64,000 nucleotides of DNA, taken from Micromonospora olivasterospora. Its GTDB lineage: Bacteria > Actinomycetota > Actinomycetes > Mycobacteriales > Micromonosporaceae. Position numbers and translations under genes: made by a program. How positions within the stretch are numbered: position 1 is the stretch's first letter; each line of letters begins with the position of its first letter. Below the pieces are notes generated by a model. It was not told the DNA's origin, made no database searches, and worked only from the letters and a program-made list of their open reading frames with translations. The stretch lies in NCBI RefSeq assembly GCF_007830265.1, contig NZ_VLKE01000001.1, positions 3,162,001-3,226,000 of the forward strand. The letters are read 5' to 3'. Below are positions 34,733 through 43,175 of the stretch, piece after piece.

Positions 34733-35623
34733 GTGGTGGAGGGGATCGGGCCGGGTGCGGGCGCGCTTACCTGGGAGAAGCTGGGCGAGGGGGAACTCGG
34801 GGCGTTGGGGGAGCTGGCTCAGGCGTGCCTCGGCGCCGACGGCGGGTTGCCGCTGTTCGGGCGTACGCCGTTGGTGCGGGCGCGGCTGTTGCAGGGACGT
34901 ACCCTCGGGGTCTGGCACGACGGCGGCCTGGTCGCGGCCGTGAGCGTCGGGACCGGCCGGGACCCGGCCACCAGCACCGGCCTGGTGCATCCGGCCTGGC
35001 GGGGGCGGGGCCTCGGCGGCAGGCTGCTCGACTGGGCCGGCGAGCAGGCCGGGGACGCGGACCTGCTGCTGACCACCGAGTCCTGGAGCCCGGGCGCGGA
35101 GACGCTGTTCGCGGCGCGCGGCTTTGAGCGGACGTTCGCCGAATGGGTGCTGCGGCACGACCTGACCGATCTTCCGGCGGTCGCCCGGCCCGAGGGCGTA
35201 AGCACTGAGCCGGTGAGCTGGAAAAATGGGTCGGAGCTGTTCGGGACGTACAGTGCGTCGTTCGCCGACCGGCCCGGCTTCGCCGCGCCCACCGCCGAAG
35301 AATGGCTGGGTGAGCTGCGGGACGACGACGAGTACCGGCCGGAGCTGTCGATGATCGCGCGCGGCCCCGACGGCGCGGCGGTCGGCTTCCTCAACGTCAT
35401 CGACAACTGGATCGACCAGGTGGGCGTCGTGCCGGGCTGGCGGGGCCGGCGGGTCGGGGCGTACCTGGTGGCGAGCGCGCTGCGCTCGCTGGCTGGGGAA
35501 AAGGTCGGGGACGCGTGGCTCTGCGTCAACGACAACAACCCGGCCGCCGCGCTGTACCGGCGGCTCGGGTTCCGCGACGCCGGCCGCCGCGCCCGCTACC
35601 TGCGCCGCCGACTGTCACGCTAG
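34733..35623 (+). CDS. Tandem GNAT-domain acetyltransferase
   Basis: 296 residues from a GTG after GGGGGAGG. Two GNAT folds: the first (to about residue 140) has GLVHPAWRGRGLGGRLLDWA, the second has QVGVVPGWRGRRVGAYLVAS and NNPAAALYRRLGFRDAGR. The arrangement resembles mycothiol synthase (MshD), which acetylates Cys-GlcN-Ins. MshD-specific residues cannot be judged by eye, so I call it only a double GNAT. The second site, with the intact RGRRVGA loop, is the more likely catalytic one. Confidence 0.82.
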   Translation: MVEGIGPGAGALTWEKLGEGELGALGELAQACLGADGGLPLFGRTPLVRARLLQGRTLGVWHDGGLVAAVSVGTGRDPATSTGLVHPAWRGRGLGGRLLDWAGEQAGDADLLLTTESWSPGAETLFAARGFERTFAEWVLRHDLTDLPAVARPEGVSTEPVSWKNGSELFGTYSASFADRPGFAAPTAEEWLGELRDDDEYRPELSMIARGPDGAAVGFLNVIDNWIDQVGVVPGWRGRRVGAYLVASALRSLAGEKVGDAWLCVNDNNPAAALYRRLGFRDAGRRARYLRRRLSR

Positions 35624-35810
35624 GGGGCGACGATGGCCGATCCGGCTGGGGCCGCCGTGATCGCGGCCCTGGCGAGTCAGCGGCAGAGCCCGGCGATCGG
35701 CTGGCCCCATCCGATCAGGAATCGAGAAGCCATTGGGTGTCGTCGGCCCTAGCCTTGCTTGAGACGGCCGGCATCTCGCCGAGCCTTGAGCGTCGAAAGG
35801 CAGTCCGGAA

Positions 35811-36260
35811 ATGCCCGCGAAGAACTCCCAGACCGAGTCCGACGGCTTCAGCGCCGAGGAGCGCGCCGCGATGAAGGAGCGCGCCGCCGAGCTGCGCGCC
35901 GAGGGCAAGCAGGGCGCCAAGAAGGCCGACGGGCTGCAGGCGGTCCTCGACAGCATCGCGAAGATGGCGCCAGAGGATCGTGCGCTCGCCGAGCGCGTGC
36001 ATGTGGCGGTGACCGCCACCGCTCCGGAGCTGTTGCCGAAGACCTGGTACGGGATGCCCGCCTACACGAACCCGGACGGCAAGGTCCTTGTCGCCTTCAA
36101 GAACTCGGGCAAGTTCAACACCCGCTACTCGACGCTGGAGTTCCAGGACGCGGCCAAACTTGACGACGGAGACGTGTGGCCGGTGTCGTACGCGATCCAG
36201 AAGTGGAGCCCCGCCGTGGAGCAGAAGGTCATCGAGCTGGTAAAGACCGCAGTCTCCTGA
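35811..36260 (+). CDS. DUF1801 (YdhG-like) domain protein
   Basis: 149 residues. The first 45 are charged and helical (SAEERAAMKERAAELRAEGK). The rest is a DUF1801/YdhG-type fold: PELLPKTWYGMPAYTNPDGK, VLVAFKNSGKFNTRYSTLEF, WPVSYAIQKWSPAVEQKVIE. Some members are called iron chaperones or frataxin-like, but the assignment is weak, so the function stays open. It stands alone, with a 187-bp gap upstream that contains no good gene. Confidence 0.8.
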   Translation: MPAKNSQTESDGFSAEERAAMKERAAELRAEGKQGAKKADGLQAVLDSIAKMAPEDRALAERVHVAVTATAPELLPKTWYGMPAYTNPDGKVLVAFKNSGKFNTRYSTLEFQDAAKLDDGDVWPVSYAIQKWSPAVEQKVIELVKTAVS

Positions 36261-36370
36261 CCATCGGCGCAGTCGCCTCGCGTGGCGGGCCGGTTCTCCG
36301 CCCGGCGTCCCGGCCAGCAGCCGCCGTCCCACGGCCCGAGTGGCTCACCTGCCCGCACGACCACGCCTCT

Positions 36371-36628
36371 TCAGCGGCGGTTGAGCCGTCGTGAGCAGGG
36401 CAGACTGTGGTCGACCGGCAGGGCGCACCGGCCGCCGCCGGGTAGCAGCCGGTCGCAGAAGACCCAGTGGCGTACGTGCTGCTCGTCCTCGGCCGACACG
36501 GTCACCCCACCCGGCTCGACGCGGGCGCTGAGTCGGGCCAGCACCCGGGCGGCGGTGCGGGCGAAGACCCGTGCCCGGAGCAGGTCGGGTGCGGTGATGG
36601 GCAGGTGGATGATCCAGCGGTCGGTCAT
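36371..36628 (-). CDS. Conserved small protein, unknown (85 aa)
   Basis: Begins MTDRWIIHLPITAPDLLRAR and ends FCDRLLPGGGRCALPVDH then SLPCSRRLNRR. Two Cys/His-containing segments near the C-terminus (FCD, RCALPVDH, LPC) suggest a small metal-binding knuckle. Its ATG overlaps the stop of the DivIVA-like gene (ATGA), so they are co-translated. I have seen similar pairings in Micromonospora next to a small GntR regulator but know no function. Confidence 0.65.
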   Translation of the reverse strand: MTDRWIIHLPITAPDLLRARVFARTAARVLARLSARVEPGGVTVSAEDEQHVRHWVFCDRLLPGGGRCALPVDHSLPCSRRLNRR

Positions 36629-36954
36629 CGGTACTGGCGGTTGGCCGCCTGGGCGCTCTGCCAGGTGCGCAGGGCGTTCTTGATGCGTACGTTCTCCTCC
36701 TGCACCGCGACGAGGGCCTTCTGCGCGACGGCGAGTTCGTCGGCTACCTCGTGCAGGAATGATCGGATCTCGGCGGGGTCGAGGCCGGGTCGTCCAACGG
36801 CCCGGGCAGCCCTGGCAGTGGCCTGGTCCCAGAACCGGACGCCCATGATCGGTACGGCAGCAGGGCCGCGCCGGGGAGCGCGGAGAGTGAGGTCTCGTCG
36901 GCGATGCGAGACCGGTACGAGAGGCGCCAACCGACCGCAGCGGCACCGCATCAC
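36625..36954 (-). CDS. DivIVA-like domain small protein
   Basis: 109 residues if started at 36954. The C-terminal 70 carry MGVRFWDQATARAARAVGR, GLDPAEIRSFLHEVADELA and VQEENVRIKNALRTWQS, the pattern of short actinobacterial DivIVA-domain proteins (a G-LDP-E-R-F-L-V opening, then coiled coil). A good promoter ends only a few bases before 36954, which favours that start on a leaderless message; ATG 36846 is an alternative. DivIVA proteins bind curved membrane at poles and septa. For this short form that role is inference. Confidence 0.6.
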   Translation of the reverse strand: MMRCRCGRLAPLVPVSHRRRDLTLRAPRRGPAAVPIMGVRFWDQATARAARAVGRPGLDPAEIRSFLHEVADELAVAQKALVAVQEENVRIKNALRTWQSAQAANRQYR

Positions 36955-36962
36955 CGACAGCG

Positions 36963-36992
36963 ACGCTACCGAACCCCTCTAACCTCTGTCAA
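36963..36992 (-). promoter_or_regulatory. Sigma70-type promoter for DivIVA-like gene
   Basis: On the minus strand TTGACA (36992-36987) is followed after 18 bases by TAGCGT (36968-36963). Transcription would start at about 36956, immediately before the ATG at 36954. Confidence 0.5.
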
Positions 36993-37111
36993 CGCTCGCT
37001 TACCTATCGAATCTAGCTGGAGTGTTGCCTGCTGCTTCCCTTGCAGTTATTGCCGCTCCTTCACCTGGTGCTCGATACTGGGAGAGCCAACCGACTGCAA
37101 GGGGCCCTCGC

Positions 37112-37348
37112 GTGCCGATTCCGCCGACTATGACCGAGTTGATCCAGGATCTGCTGAGGCGGATCGAGGTGGGCGAGTTCCAGCCCGGGTCACAGATCCC
37201 GTCCACCAAACAGCTCTCTGATCACTACAACGTCTCGCCTGCGACGATCCACCGCGCCGTGGCGACCCTGCGGGAGCAGGGTGTGCTGGTCGGCCGCCCG
37301 GGGCGCGGCGTCTTCGTTGCGGAGGCCGCACAGCGCCGACCGGGTTGA
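37112..37348 (+). CDS. GntR-family transcriptional regulator, DNA-binding domain only
   Basis: 78 residues from a GTG after AAGGGG. MTELIQDLLRRIEVGEFQPG, then SQIPSTKQLSDHYNVSPATI and HRAVATLREQGVLVGRPGRG make a complete winged helix of the GntR type. There is no effector domain, as in short regulators found on actinomycete plasmids and integrative elements. It is divergent from the DivIVA-like pair and is the obvious candidate to control it from the shared 157-bp gap. Confidence 0.85.
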   Translation: MPIPPTMTELIQDLLRRIEVGEFQPGSQIPSTKQLSDHYNVSPATIHRAVATLREQGVLVGRPGRGVFVAEAAQRRPG

Positions 37349-37469
37349 GTCGCTGACGCCGGTGCACGCCCGTGACGCGGTGGGCTGGCAGCCGGCCGAG
37401 CCGCGTGGCCGGCGTCCGCGCCGTGTGGGGGGAGCGGACGTCGGCCCGCCTCACGTGCGGCGTCCCCAT

Positions 37470-37520
37470 GTCGGCGATATGGCGGTATCGGAGCGCCGTG
37501 GATACCGCCATATCGCCGAC
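37470..37520. repeat. Perfect 20-bp inverted repeat, REP-like
   Basis: GTCGGCGATATGGCGGTATC (37470-37489) and its exact complement (37501-37520) are separated by 11 bases. The element lies between the ends of the GntR and XPB genes. Near-copies of the arm core (CGATATGGCGG) do not occur elsewhere in the parts of the window I compared, so it may be one copy of a genome-wide palindrome family or a terminator. Confidence 0.75.
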
Positions 37521-37546
37521 GTGGCGGTCACCGGCGGCGACCGGCC

Positions 37547-39226
37547 TCAGTCGACGGTCGGCAGCTTCGGCCCCAGTACGTCGTCGGCGTCCACGATCGT
37601 GTACGCGTACCCCTGCTCCGCCAGGAACCGCTGCCGGTGCGCCGCGTACTCCGTGTCGATCGTGTCCCGGGACACCACCGTGTAGAAGTGCGCCTGCCGC
37701 CGATCGGCCTTCGGCCGGAGCACCCGCCCCAACCGCTGCGCCTCCTCCTGCCGCGACCCGAACGTCCCCGACACCTGGATCGCCACCGCCGCCTCGGGCA
37801 GGTCGATGGAGAAGTTGCCGACCTTGGAGATCACGAGGGTACGGATCTCGCCCGACCGGAACGCGTCGAACAGCCGCTCCCGCTCCTTGTTCGTCGTCGA
37901 GCCCTGCACGATCGGCGCGTCCAGGTACTCGCCGAGCTGGTGCAACTGGTCGATGTACCCGCCGATGACGAGCACCTGGTCGTCGGGGTGCCGGTCGACC
38001 AGCGCGCGGACCACGGGCAGCTTGGTGCGGGCGGTCGCCGCCATCCGGTACCGCTCCTCCGACTCCGCCGTCGCGTACGACATCCGCTCCGCGTCGGTCA
38101 GCGTCACCCGTACCTCGGTGCATTCTGCCGGGGCGATCCAGCCCTGCGCCTCGATGTCCTTCCACGGCGCGTCGTACCGCTTGGGGCCGATCAGGCTGAA
38201 CACGTCGCCCTCCCGGCCGTCCTCGCGTACCAGGGTCGCCGTGAGCCCCAGCCGGCGGCGGGCCTGGAGGTCCGCGGTGAACCGGAAGATGGGCGCGGGC
38301 AGCAGGTGGACCTCGTCGTAGACGACCAGGCCCCAGTCGCGCGCCGAGAACAGGTCCAGGTGGGTGAAGGCGCCGCCGCGCCGCGAGGTGAGCACCTGGT
38401 ACGTCGCGATGGTGACCGGCCGGATCTCCTTGCGCTCGCCCGAGTACTCGCCGATCTCGTCCTCGGTCAGCGACGTGCGCGCGACCAGTTCGCGCTTCCA
38501 CTGCCGCCCGGCGACCGTGTTGGTGACCAGGATCAGGGTGGTCGCCTTCGCCTCGGCCATCGCCGCCGCGCCGACCAGCGTCTTACCGGCGCCGCAGGGC
38601 AGCACGATCACGCCGGACCCGCCGGCCCAGAACGATTCGACGGCCTCCCGCTGGTACGACCGCAGCGTCCACGCCGCGCGGCCCTCCTTGCCCTGCTCGG
38701 CCAGCTCGATGGGGTGGGCCTCGCCGTCGACGTACCCGGCCAGGTCCTCCGCCGGCCAGCCGAGCTTCAGCAGCGCCTGCTTGAGTCTGCCCCGCTCGGA
38801 CGGGTGCACCGCGATCGTGTCGTCGTCGATTTTCGCACCGAGCATCCCGGCGAGCTTCTTGCTCTTGGCGACCTCGATCAGGACGACCCGGTCCAGGGCG
38901 CGCAGGACCAGGCCGTGCACCGGGTCGTTGGCGAGCCGGAGCCGGCCGTACCGGTCCATCGTCTCGGCCACGTCGACCAGCAGCGCGTGCGGCACGGGGT
39001 AGCGCGAGTACTTGATCAGGGCGTCGACCACGCCCTCGGCGTCGTGCCCGGCGGCGCGGGCGTTCCACAGACCCAGCGGCGTCAGCCGGTACGTGTGCAC
39101 GTGCTCGGGGGAGCGCTCCAGCTCGGCGAACGGTGCGATCGCCATGCGGCACGCCTGCGCGTCGGGATGGTCGATCTCCAGCAGCAGGGTCTTGTCCGAC
39201 TGCACGATCAGTGGTCCACCGCTCAC
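37547..39226 (-). CDS. XPB-type DNA repair helicase
   Basis: 559 residues from a GTG at 39226 with GGAGAGG upstream; the frame stays open further but without family features. An N-terminal helicase-damage-recognition region (LIVQSDKTLLLEIDHPDAQA) precedes the SF2 core. Core motifs are LRSYQREAVESFWAGGSGVI, VLPCGAGKTLVGAAA (Walker A), VYDEVHLLPAP (DEVH) and TATLVREDGREGDVFSLIG. Also present are IQVSGTFGSRQEEAQRLGRV and LRPK (motif VI). Bacterial XPB unwinds DNA 3' to 5' and is linked to repair. A helicase-associated WYL protein lies 1.4 kb away. Confidence 0.94.
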   Translation of the reverse strand: MSGGPLIVQSDKTLLLEIDHPDAQACRMAIAPFAELERSPEHVHTYRLTPLGLWNARAAGHDAEGVVDALIKYSRYPVPHALLVDVAETMDRYGRLRLANDPVHGLVLRALDRVVLIEVAKSKKLAGMLGAKIDDDTIAVHPSERGRLKQALLKLGWPAEDLAGYVDGEAHPIELAEQGKEGRAAWTLRSYQREAVESFWAGGSGVIVLPCGAGKTLVGAAAMAEAKATTLILVTNTVAGRQWKRELVARTSLTEDEIGEYSGERKEIRPVTIATYQVLTSRRGGAFTHLDLFSARDWGLVVYDEVHLLPAPIFRFTADLQARRRLGLTATLVREDGREGDVFSLIGPKRYDAPWKDIEAQGWIAPAECTEVRVTLTDAERMSYATAESEERYRMAATARTKLPVVRALVDRHPDDQVLVIGGYIDQLHQLGEYLDAPIVQGSTTNKERERLFDAFRSGEIRTLVISKVGNFSIDLPEAAVAIQVSGTFGSRQEEAQRLGRVLRPKADRRQAHFYTVVSRDTIDTEYAAHRQRFLAEQGYAYTIVDADDVLGPKLPTVD

Positions 39227-39389
39227 GCCAGCGTCCTCTCCTGAGCCTGGTCGTCGGGATCCTGAGTAGCCCCGGGCCGACCATCCAGTCTTGCACGGAG
39301 CCGGATAGGGGCAGAAGATTCGGACACTGGGTGCAACCATTCCAGTATCCCCAGCGTCTATCAGGGGGACGACCGCCCCGGGAGGCCGC

Positions 39390-40277
39390 ATGAAGCGCTT
39401 CAATCTCACCGTCCGGGTCGTCGGCCTGGCTGTGGTCACGCTGGTCGGCGCCGGTGCGTGCACGCCCGATCCACAGACCGACCCGGGTGGCCGCGGAGGG
39501 GGGCTGGCCCGGGCCGGCTCGGTGGAGCAGGCAACGGGGGCGGGCGGCTCGTCCGGCTCCGATCGGCGTGTCCAAGCGGTCGACAGGGCGGTGCCGCCGC
39601 GGACGATCACCAGGCCGGTCCCGGAGCCCGGGCCGACCCGGACGATGCCACAGCGGCCGCAGACGAAGCCGTCCCAGGCCACGAGCTGTGCGCAGGGCGA
39701 ATACCAGCGCGAGGTGGAGACGTACCTCGCCAAGCTCAACTTCGGGCCGGTCCTGGAGGACGGCCGCCAGTCCGACCTGGACTGCGCCACGATCAAGAAG
39801 TTCCAGCAGCGGTACGACATCCGCCCAGCCGAGGGGCGCGCCGGTCCCCTCACGTACGACGTGTCGAAGCGGCTGGCCACCACCGACGTGAGCCGTTGCA
39901 ACGCGGGGACGGGCTCGGCCACCACCTTCTGCATCGACCTCACCCGGCAGACCACCTGGGCGATGCGCTCCGGCAAGGTCGTCTGGGGGCCGACGGTGAC
40001 CCGTACGGGGATGCCGGGCTACCGCACTCCCGCCGGCACGTTCAAGATCAATTACCGGAACATCAAGGAGTGGTCCAACCCGTACGAGGTCTGGCTGCCG
40101 TACTGGCAGCACTTCACCCAGGGCATGGGCTACCACCAGACCACGACCTACCTGCACAACAAGTCGATCGGCTCGCACGGCTGCATCAACCTGCTGCCGT
40201 CCGACGCCCGCCGCGCCTGGGAGCTCGGCAAGATCGGCAGCCGAGTGATCGTCTTCGGCCGCCGCCCCGGCACCTGA
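39390..40277 (+). CDS. L,D-transpeptidase lipoprotein with peptidoglycan-binding domain
   Basis: 295 residues. The signal peptide ends in a lipobox LVGAGAC with Cys 24. A Pro/Gly/Arg linker leads to a peptidoglycan-binding helix bundle (CATIKKFQQRYDIRPAEGRA, about 120-165). The YkuD domain then has FCIDLTRQTTWAMRSGKVVW, TPAGTFKINYRNIKEWSNPY and the catalytic SHGCINLLPSDARRAWELG. It forms 3-3 cross-links between stem peptides on the outer face of the membrane. It is divergent from XPB. Confidence 0.93.
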   Translation: MKRFNLTVRVVGLAVVTLVGAGACTPDPQTDPGGRGGGLARAGSVEQATGAGGSSGSDRRVQAVDRAVPPRTITRPVPEPGPTRTMPQRPQTKPSQATSCAQGEYQREVETYLAKLNFGPVLEDGRQSDLDCATIKKFQQRYDIRPAEGRAGPLTYDVSKRLATTDVSRCNAGTGSATTFCIDLTRQTTWAMRSGKVVWGPTVTRTGMPGYRTPAGTFKINYRNIKEWSNPYEVWLPYWQHFTQGMGYHQTTTYLHNKSIGSHGCINLLPSDARRAWELGKIGSRVIVFGRRPGT

Positions 40278-40289
40278 CGCTGCCCGGCG

Positions 40290-40319
40290 ACGGGGCCGGT
40301 CTCGACGCCGAGGCCGGCC
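40290..40319 (+). terminator. Hairpin after L,D-transpeptidase gene
   Basis: GGGGCCGG (40290-40297) pairs with CCGGCCCC (40312-40319), 12 bases after the stop codon. Confidence 0.55.
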
Positions 40320-40364
40320 CCGGCGCCCCGGGGATTGTTCCCTCACCCCTCCAGGAGGTGGGCG

Positions 40365-40601
40365 ATGAGCGTCGACCACGACCTGACCACCGAGGACGAT
40401 CCGGGCCACCCCGCCGAGGTCACGGCGGCGGCCCTGCTCGGGTACGCCGCCGCCGCCGTCCTCCTCGTCGCCTGGTTCCTCTACGGCTGGCTCGTCCAGC
40501 GGCAGGGCTTCGTCGCCTCGGTCGGCGAGTCGGCGGGCGCCGCCTCCGCGCTCCTGCTGGCCATCGCCGTGATCGGAACGTTCCGCCGCGACCGCCGCTG
40601 A
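40365..40601 (+). CDS. Small membrane protein, unknown (78 aa)
   Basis: Starts MSVDHDLTTEDDPGHPAEVT after GGAGGTGGGCG. Two hydrophobic helices (AAALLGYAAAAVLLVAWFLY and AASALLLAIAVIGTF) are joined by a short loop, with a basic end RRDRR. No family recognised. Confidence 0.7.
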   Translation: MSVDHDLTTEDDPGHPAEVTAAALLGYAAAAVLLVAWFLYGWLVQRQGFVASVGESAGAASALLLAIAVIGTFRRDRR

Positions 40602-40630
40602 CCCGCGCCCCGTCGACCGGGGGCGCGGGT
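40601..40630. terminator. Shared hairpin between convergent genes
   Basis: ACCCGCGCCCC (40601-40611) pairs perfectly with GGGGCGCGGGT (40620-40630). It touches the stop codons of both converging genes. Confidence 0.7.
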
Positions 40631-43089
40631 CAGGTTTCCCGGACCGCGGCAGTGATGCGGTGCAGGGCGAACGTGTGCAGCATCTCCGTCCGCTCGTCCT
40701 CCGCCCGCAGGTAGCCCGCGCCGATCGACACCGGCCGGACCAGCCGCGACGCGGTCGCCCCGTGCGCGTCGACGTAACCCACCCAGACCAGCGCCTTGTC
40801 GCGTACCGCCTGCTGGAGTACCGCCAACGCGTCCGTGTGCGTCTGTGCGGCCACCGGGCCGGTGCGCGCCGCGCCGCCGCGTACCACCGCCGGTGCCCGC
40901 CGCGCCGCCCGGGCCGCCGCGTCGCCGCGGCGGATCTGCTCCACCACCCCGAGCAGGCGGGGCATGGCCAGCTTCGGGGACGCCACCGGGTCGAGCGTGC
41001 GGGACAGCGGCGCCCGGCCGGGGGCGCGCCGGGTCTTCGGGCGGGCCAGCACCGCCGCGCCGGAGGCGTCCTCCGGCACCGGGGCGTACCCGGCGTCGCG
41101 CAGCGCGGTCAGCATCCGGTTCACGTGGTACGGGGTGACCAGCACCGTCGGGGCCAGCCGGCGGAACGCCAGCGCCTCCAGCCGCCGGTCCGACAGCACC
41201 TCGGCCAGCAGCGCCTCGTCGTCGCTGCGCACGTACCCGCCGGCCGAGCCCAGCCGCAGCCCGCCGTGCCTGCGGGCCACGTCGTCCACGAGGTAGGTGA
41301 GCCCCTGCGGCACCGGGGTGCGGGACCGGCGGCGGAACAGGGCGTGCAGGTCGTCGGCCGAGTATCCGGCATCCAGGGCCCGACGCACGCTCGCCGTGGT
41401 GACCCGGTGCACGCTGGCCCCGCCCGCCGACTCGTGCTCGGCCACCATGTCCAGTTCCGCAGCGAGGGCCGGGTCGGGCGGGCCGGGCACCACCACGGTC
41501 AGGTCGGCCTGCACGAGGAAGTGGTCGACGGGGGCGGGCAGCAGGGCGTCCAGGGCCCGCACGGCGGTTGGCGCGCCGTCGCCGTCGGCGCCCGGGCGCA
41601 GCCCCAGCGGGTCCTCCGCGCCCCGCTCGTCGGCCTCGGTCACGTCGGCGAGCAGCAGCCGCCCGTACGAGGTGAGCGCCCCCAGCCCGGTCACCCCGAG
41701 CTGGGCCGCCTCGGCCAGCACCTCCCGGTGCGCCTTCTCCCGGTCGCGGCTGCGCCGGGGTGCCCGCCAGTCGAGCAGCTCGAGCACCTCGTCGGGGGTG
41801 GGGGCGGTGGCCGGCTCCAGGTCGGCCAGCACCCCGAGGACGGCACGTCGGGCGGTCGGCGCGCCGGCCCGCTCCGCCTCGGCCGAGAGCACGCTGACCG
41901 GCCGGTCCCGGTCGTCCCGCTGCCCGACCAGGCCCGCCTGGCGGGTCATCAGCAGCCACGCCCGGGCCAGTTGCTCCCAGCGCTGCGCCAGCGACATCGC
42001 GCGCCACACCTCGTACCCGCCCGTGGGCAGGATCTGCTGGTCGGCGCCGTACCGGGTGGTGGTCGCCCCGGGCAGTTCCAGCTCGCCGGCCAGCCCCGCC
42101 GCGTACGCGACCTCCAGCAGCAGGGCCGCCGTCGGGTCGTCCAGCCCCAGCGTCTTGGCCAGCCGGCGCAGGTCGCGCACGCCGATCCCGCCCGAGCGCA
42201 GCACGGGCGCCGGCTCGGCGGACAGCAGCTCCAGCAGCGCCTCGGTCTGCCGTACCACCTCCATGGTCTGCCCAGCCCCGGCCGAGTCGACGGCCTTCGC
42301 CTCGCGCGGCGCGGCGGCCACCGGCGGCGGGCTGGCGCGCAGCGGGCCGAGCGGGCCGGCGTCGCGGCGCAGCAGCAGGCCGACCTCCCGGGGCAGCTCC
42401 ACCGTCCCGGCGGACACCTGCACGAGCAGCCGGCTGTCGACCAGCCAGCGCACGGGCGAGCCGGTCGGCGCACCGCCGTTGACCGGGTCCGGGGGCACGG
42501 CGTCCTCCGCCCCGAGCGGCGGGGCGGCCAGGGCCCCCGGGGGCACGCTGCCCACCGGCGGCCCGGCCGCGAGCCGGTCGAGGATCGCCCGGGCCGACGG
42601 GGGAGCCGCCAGCAGCGTGCGCCGCAGCTTCGCCGGGTCCGCGCAGAGGGCGGCCGTGTGCGGGTCCAGATCCGCCGCCGGCCGGCCCAACCCCGCCGGG
42701 TACGGGGACACCTCGTCGACGCCGTCGGCCACGCGCAGGGCGTGCTCGGGGCCGTACAACAGGAACAGCGCGCGCAGCCGGTTCACGGCGCCGCGGATGG
42801 TGGCCGGGGCGGGTGGGCGCGGCCCGGCGGTCGCCATGGCGAGGACCGCCTCGGTGGAGGTCACGCCGTCGGCCGGGTCCCGGGTCAGCCGGGCCGCGTC
42901 GAGGATCTGGAGGGTGAACTGGTCGAGCCCGTCCAGCGCCCGCGCCACGGAGACCCGGGACGCGGCCCGGACCGCGAGCGCGGAGACGTCCGCCGGCACC
43001 GGTACGACGAGGTCGGGCCGCAGCTGGAGCAGGGCGGCCAGGGACTCGTCGGGCAGCGTCCGCAGATGGTCGGCGAGTGAGGTGGTCAT
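40630..43089 (-). CDS. Helicase-associated / XPB-N-like protein with C-terminal WYL domain
   Basis: 819 residues from MTTSLADHLRTLPDESLAAL. The sequence is Leu/Ala-rich with the helicase-associated (XPB/Ssl2 N-terminal-like) region in the middle: FLVQADLTVVVPGPPDPALA, VHRVTTASVRRALDAGYSAD and DLHALFRRRSRTPVPQGL. The end has LQQAVRDKALVWVGYVDAHG and RLVRPVSIGAGYLRAEDE, a WYL-type ligand-sensing fold. No Walker motifs are present. Proteins of this kind accompany XPB in actinobacteria; a role as partner or regulator of the helicase is inferred from family and nearness. Confidence 0.85.
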   Translation of the reverse strand: MTTSLADHLRTLPDESLAALLQLRPDLVVPVPADVSALAVRAASRVSVARALDGLDQFTLQILDAARLTRDPADGVTSTEAVLAMATAGPRPPAPATIRGAVNRLRALFLLYGPEHALRVADGVDEVSPYPAGLGRPAADLDPHTAALCADPAKLRRTLLAAPPSARAILDRLAAGPPVGSVPPGALAAPPLGAEDAVPPDPVNGGAPTGSPVRWLVDSRLLVQVSAGTVELPREVGLLLRRDAGPLGPLRASPPPVAAAPREAKAVDSAGAGQTMEVVRQTEALLELLSAEPAPVLRSGGIGVRDLRRLAKTLGLDDPTAALLLEVAYAAGLAGELELPGATTTRYGADQQILPTGGYEVWRAMSLAQRWEQLARAWLLMTRQAGLVGQRDDRDRPVSVLSAEAERAGAPTARRAVLGVLADLEPATAPTPDEVLELLDWRAPRRSRDREKAHREVLAEAAQLGVTGLGALTSYGRLLLADVTEADERGAEDPLGLRPGADGDGAPTAVRALDALLPAPVDHFLVQADLTVVVPGPPDPALAAELDMVAEHESAGGASVHRVTTASVRRALDAGYSADDLHALFRRRSRTPVPQGLTYLVDDVARRHGGLRLGSAGGYVRSDDEALLAEVLSDRRLEALAFRRLAPTVLVTPYHVNRMLTALRDAGYAPVPEDASGAAVLARPKTRRAPGRAPLSRTLDPVASPKLAMPRLLGVVEQIRRGDAAARAARRAPAVVRGGAARTGPVAAQTHTDALAVLQQAVRDKALVWVGYVDAHGATASRLVRPVSIGAGYLRAEDERTEMLHTFALHRITAAVRET

Positions 43090-43175
43090 CGTCGTTCCAC
43101 GCTAGCCCGGTTGGGGGTGGTCGCGCCCGTCGGACGCCCGGCCGGGCCGACCGCGAAGCCGGGTACGGTTCCGGC

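Noticed and set aside
35632..35751. A 39-codon ORF (MADPAGAAVIAAL...) before the DUF1801 gene
   Set aside because: Weak ribosome site and no similarity. It may be the 5' end of a lost gene.
40660..43080. An 806-codon forward open frame opposite the helicase-associated gene
   Set aside because: Gln/Arg/Val-rich shadow text. The reverse strand gives the recognisable protein.
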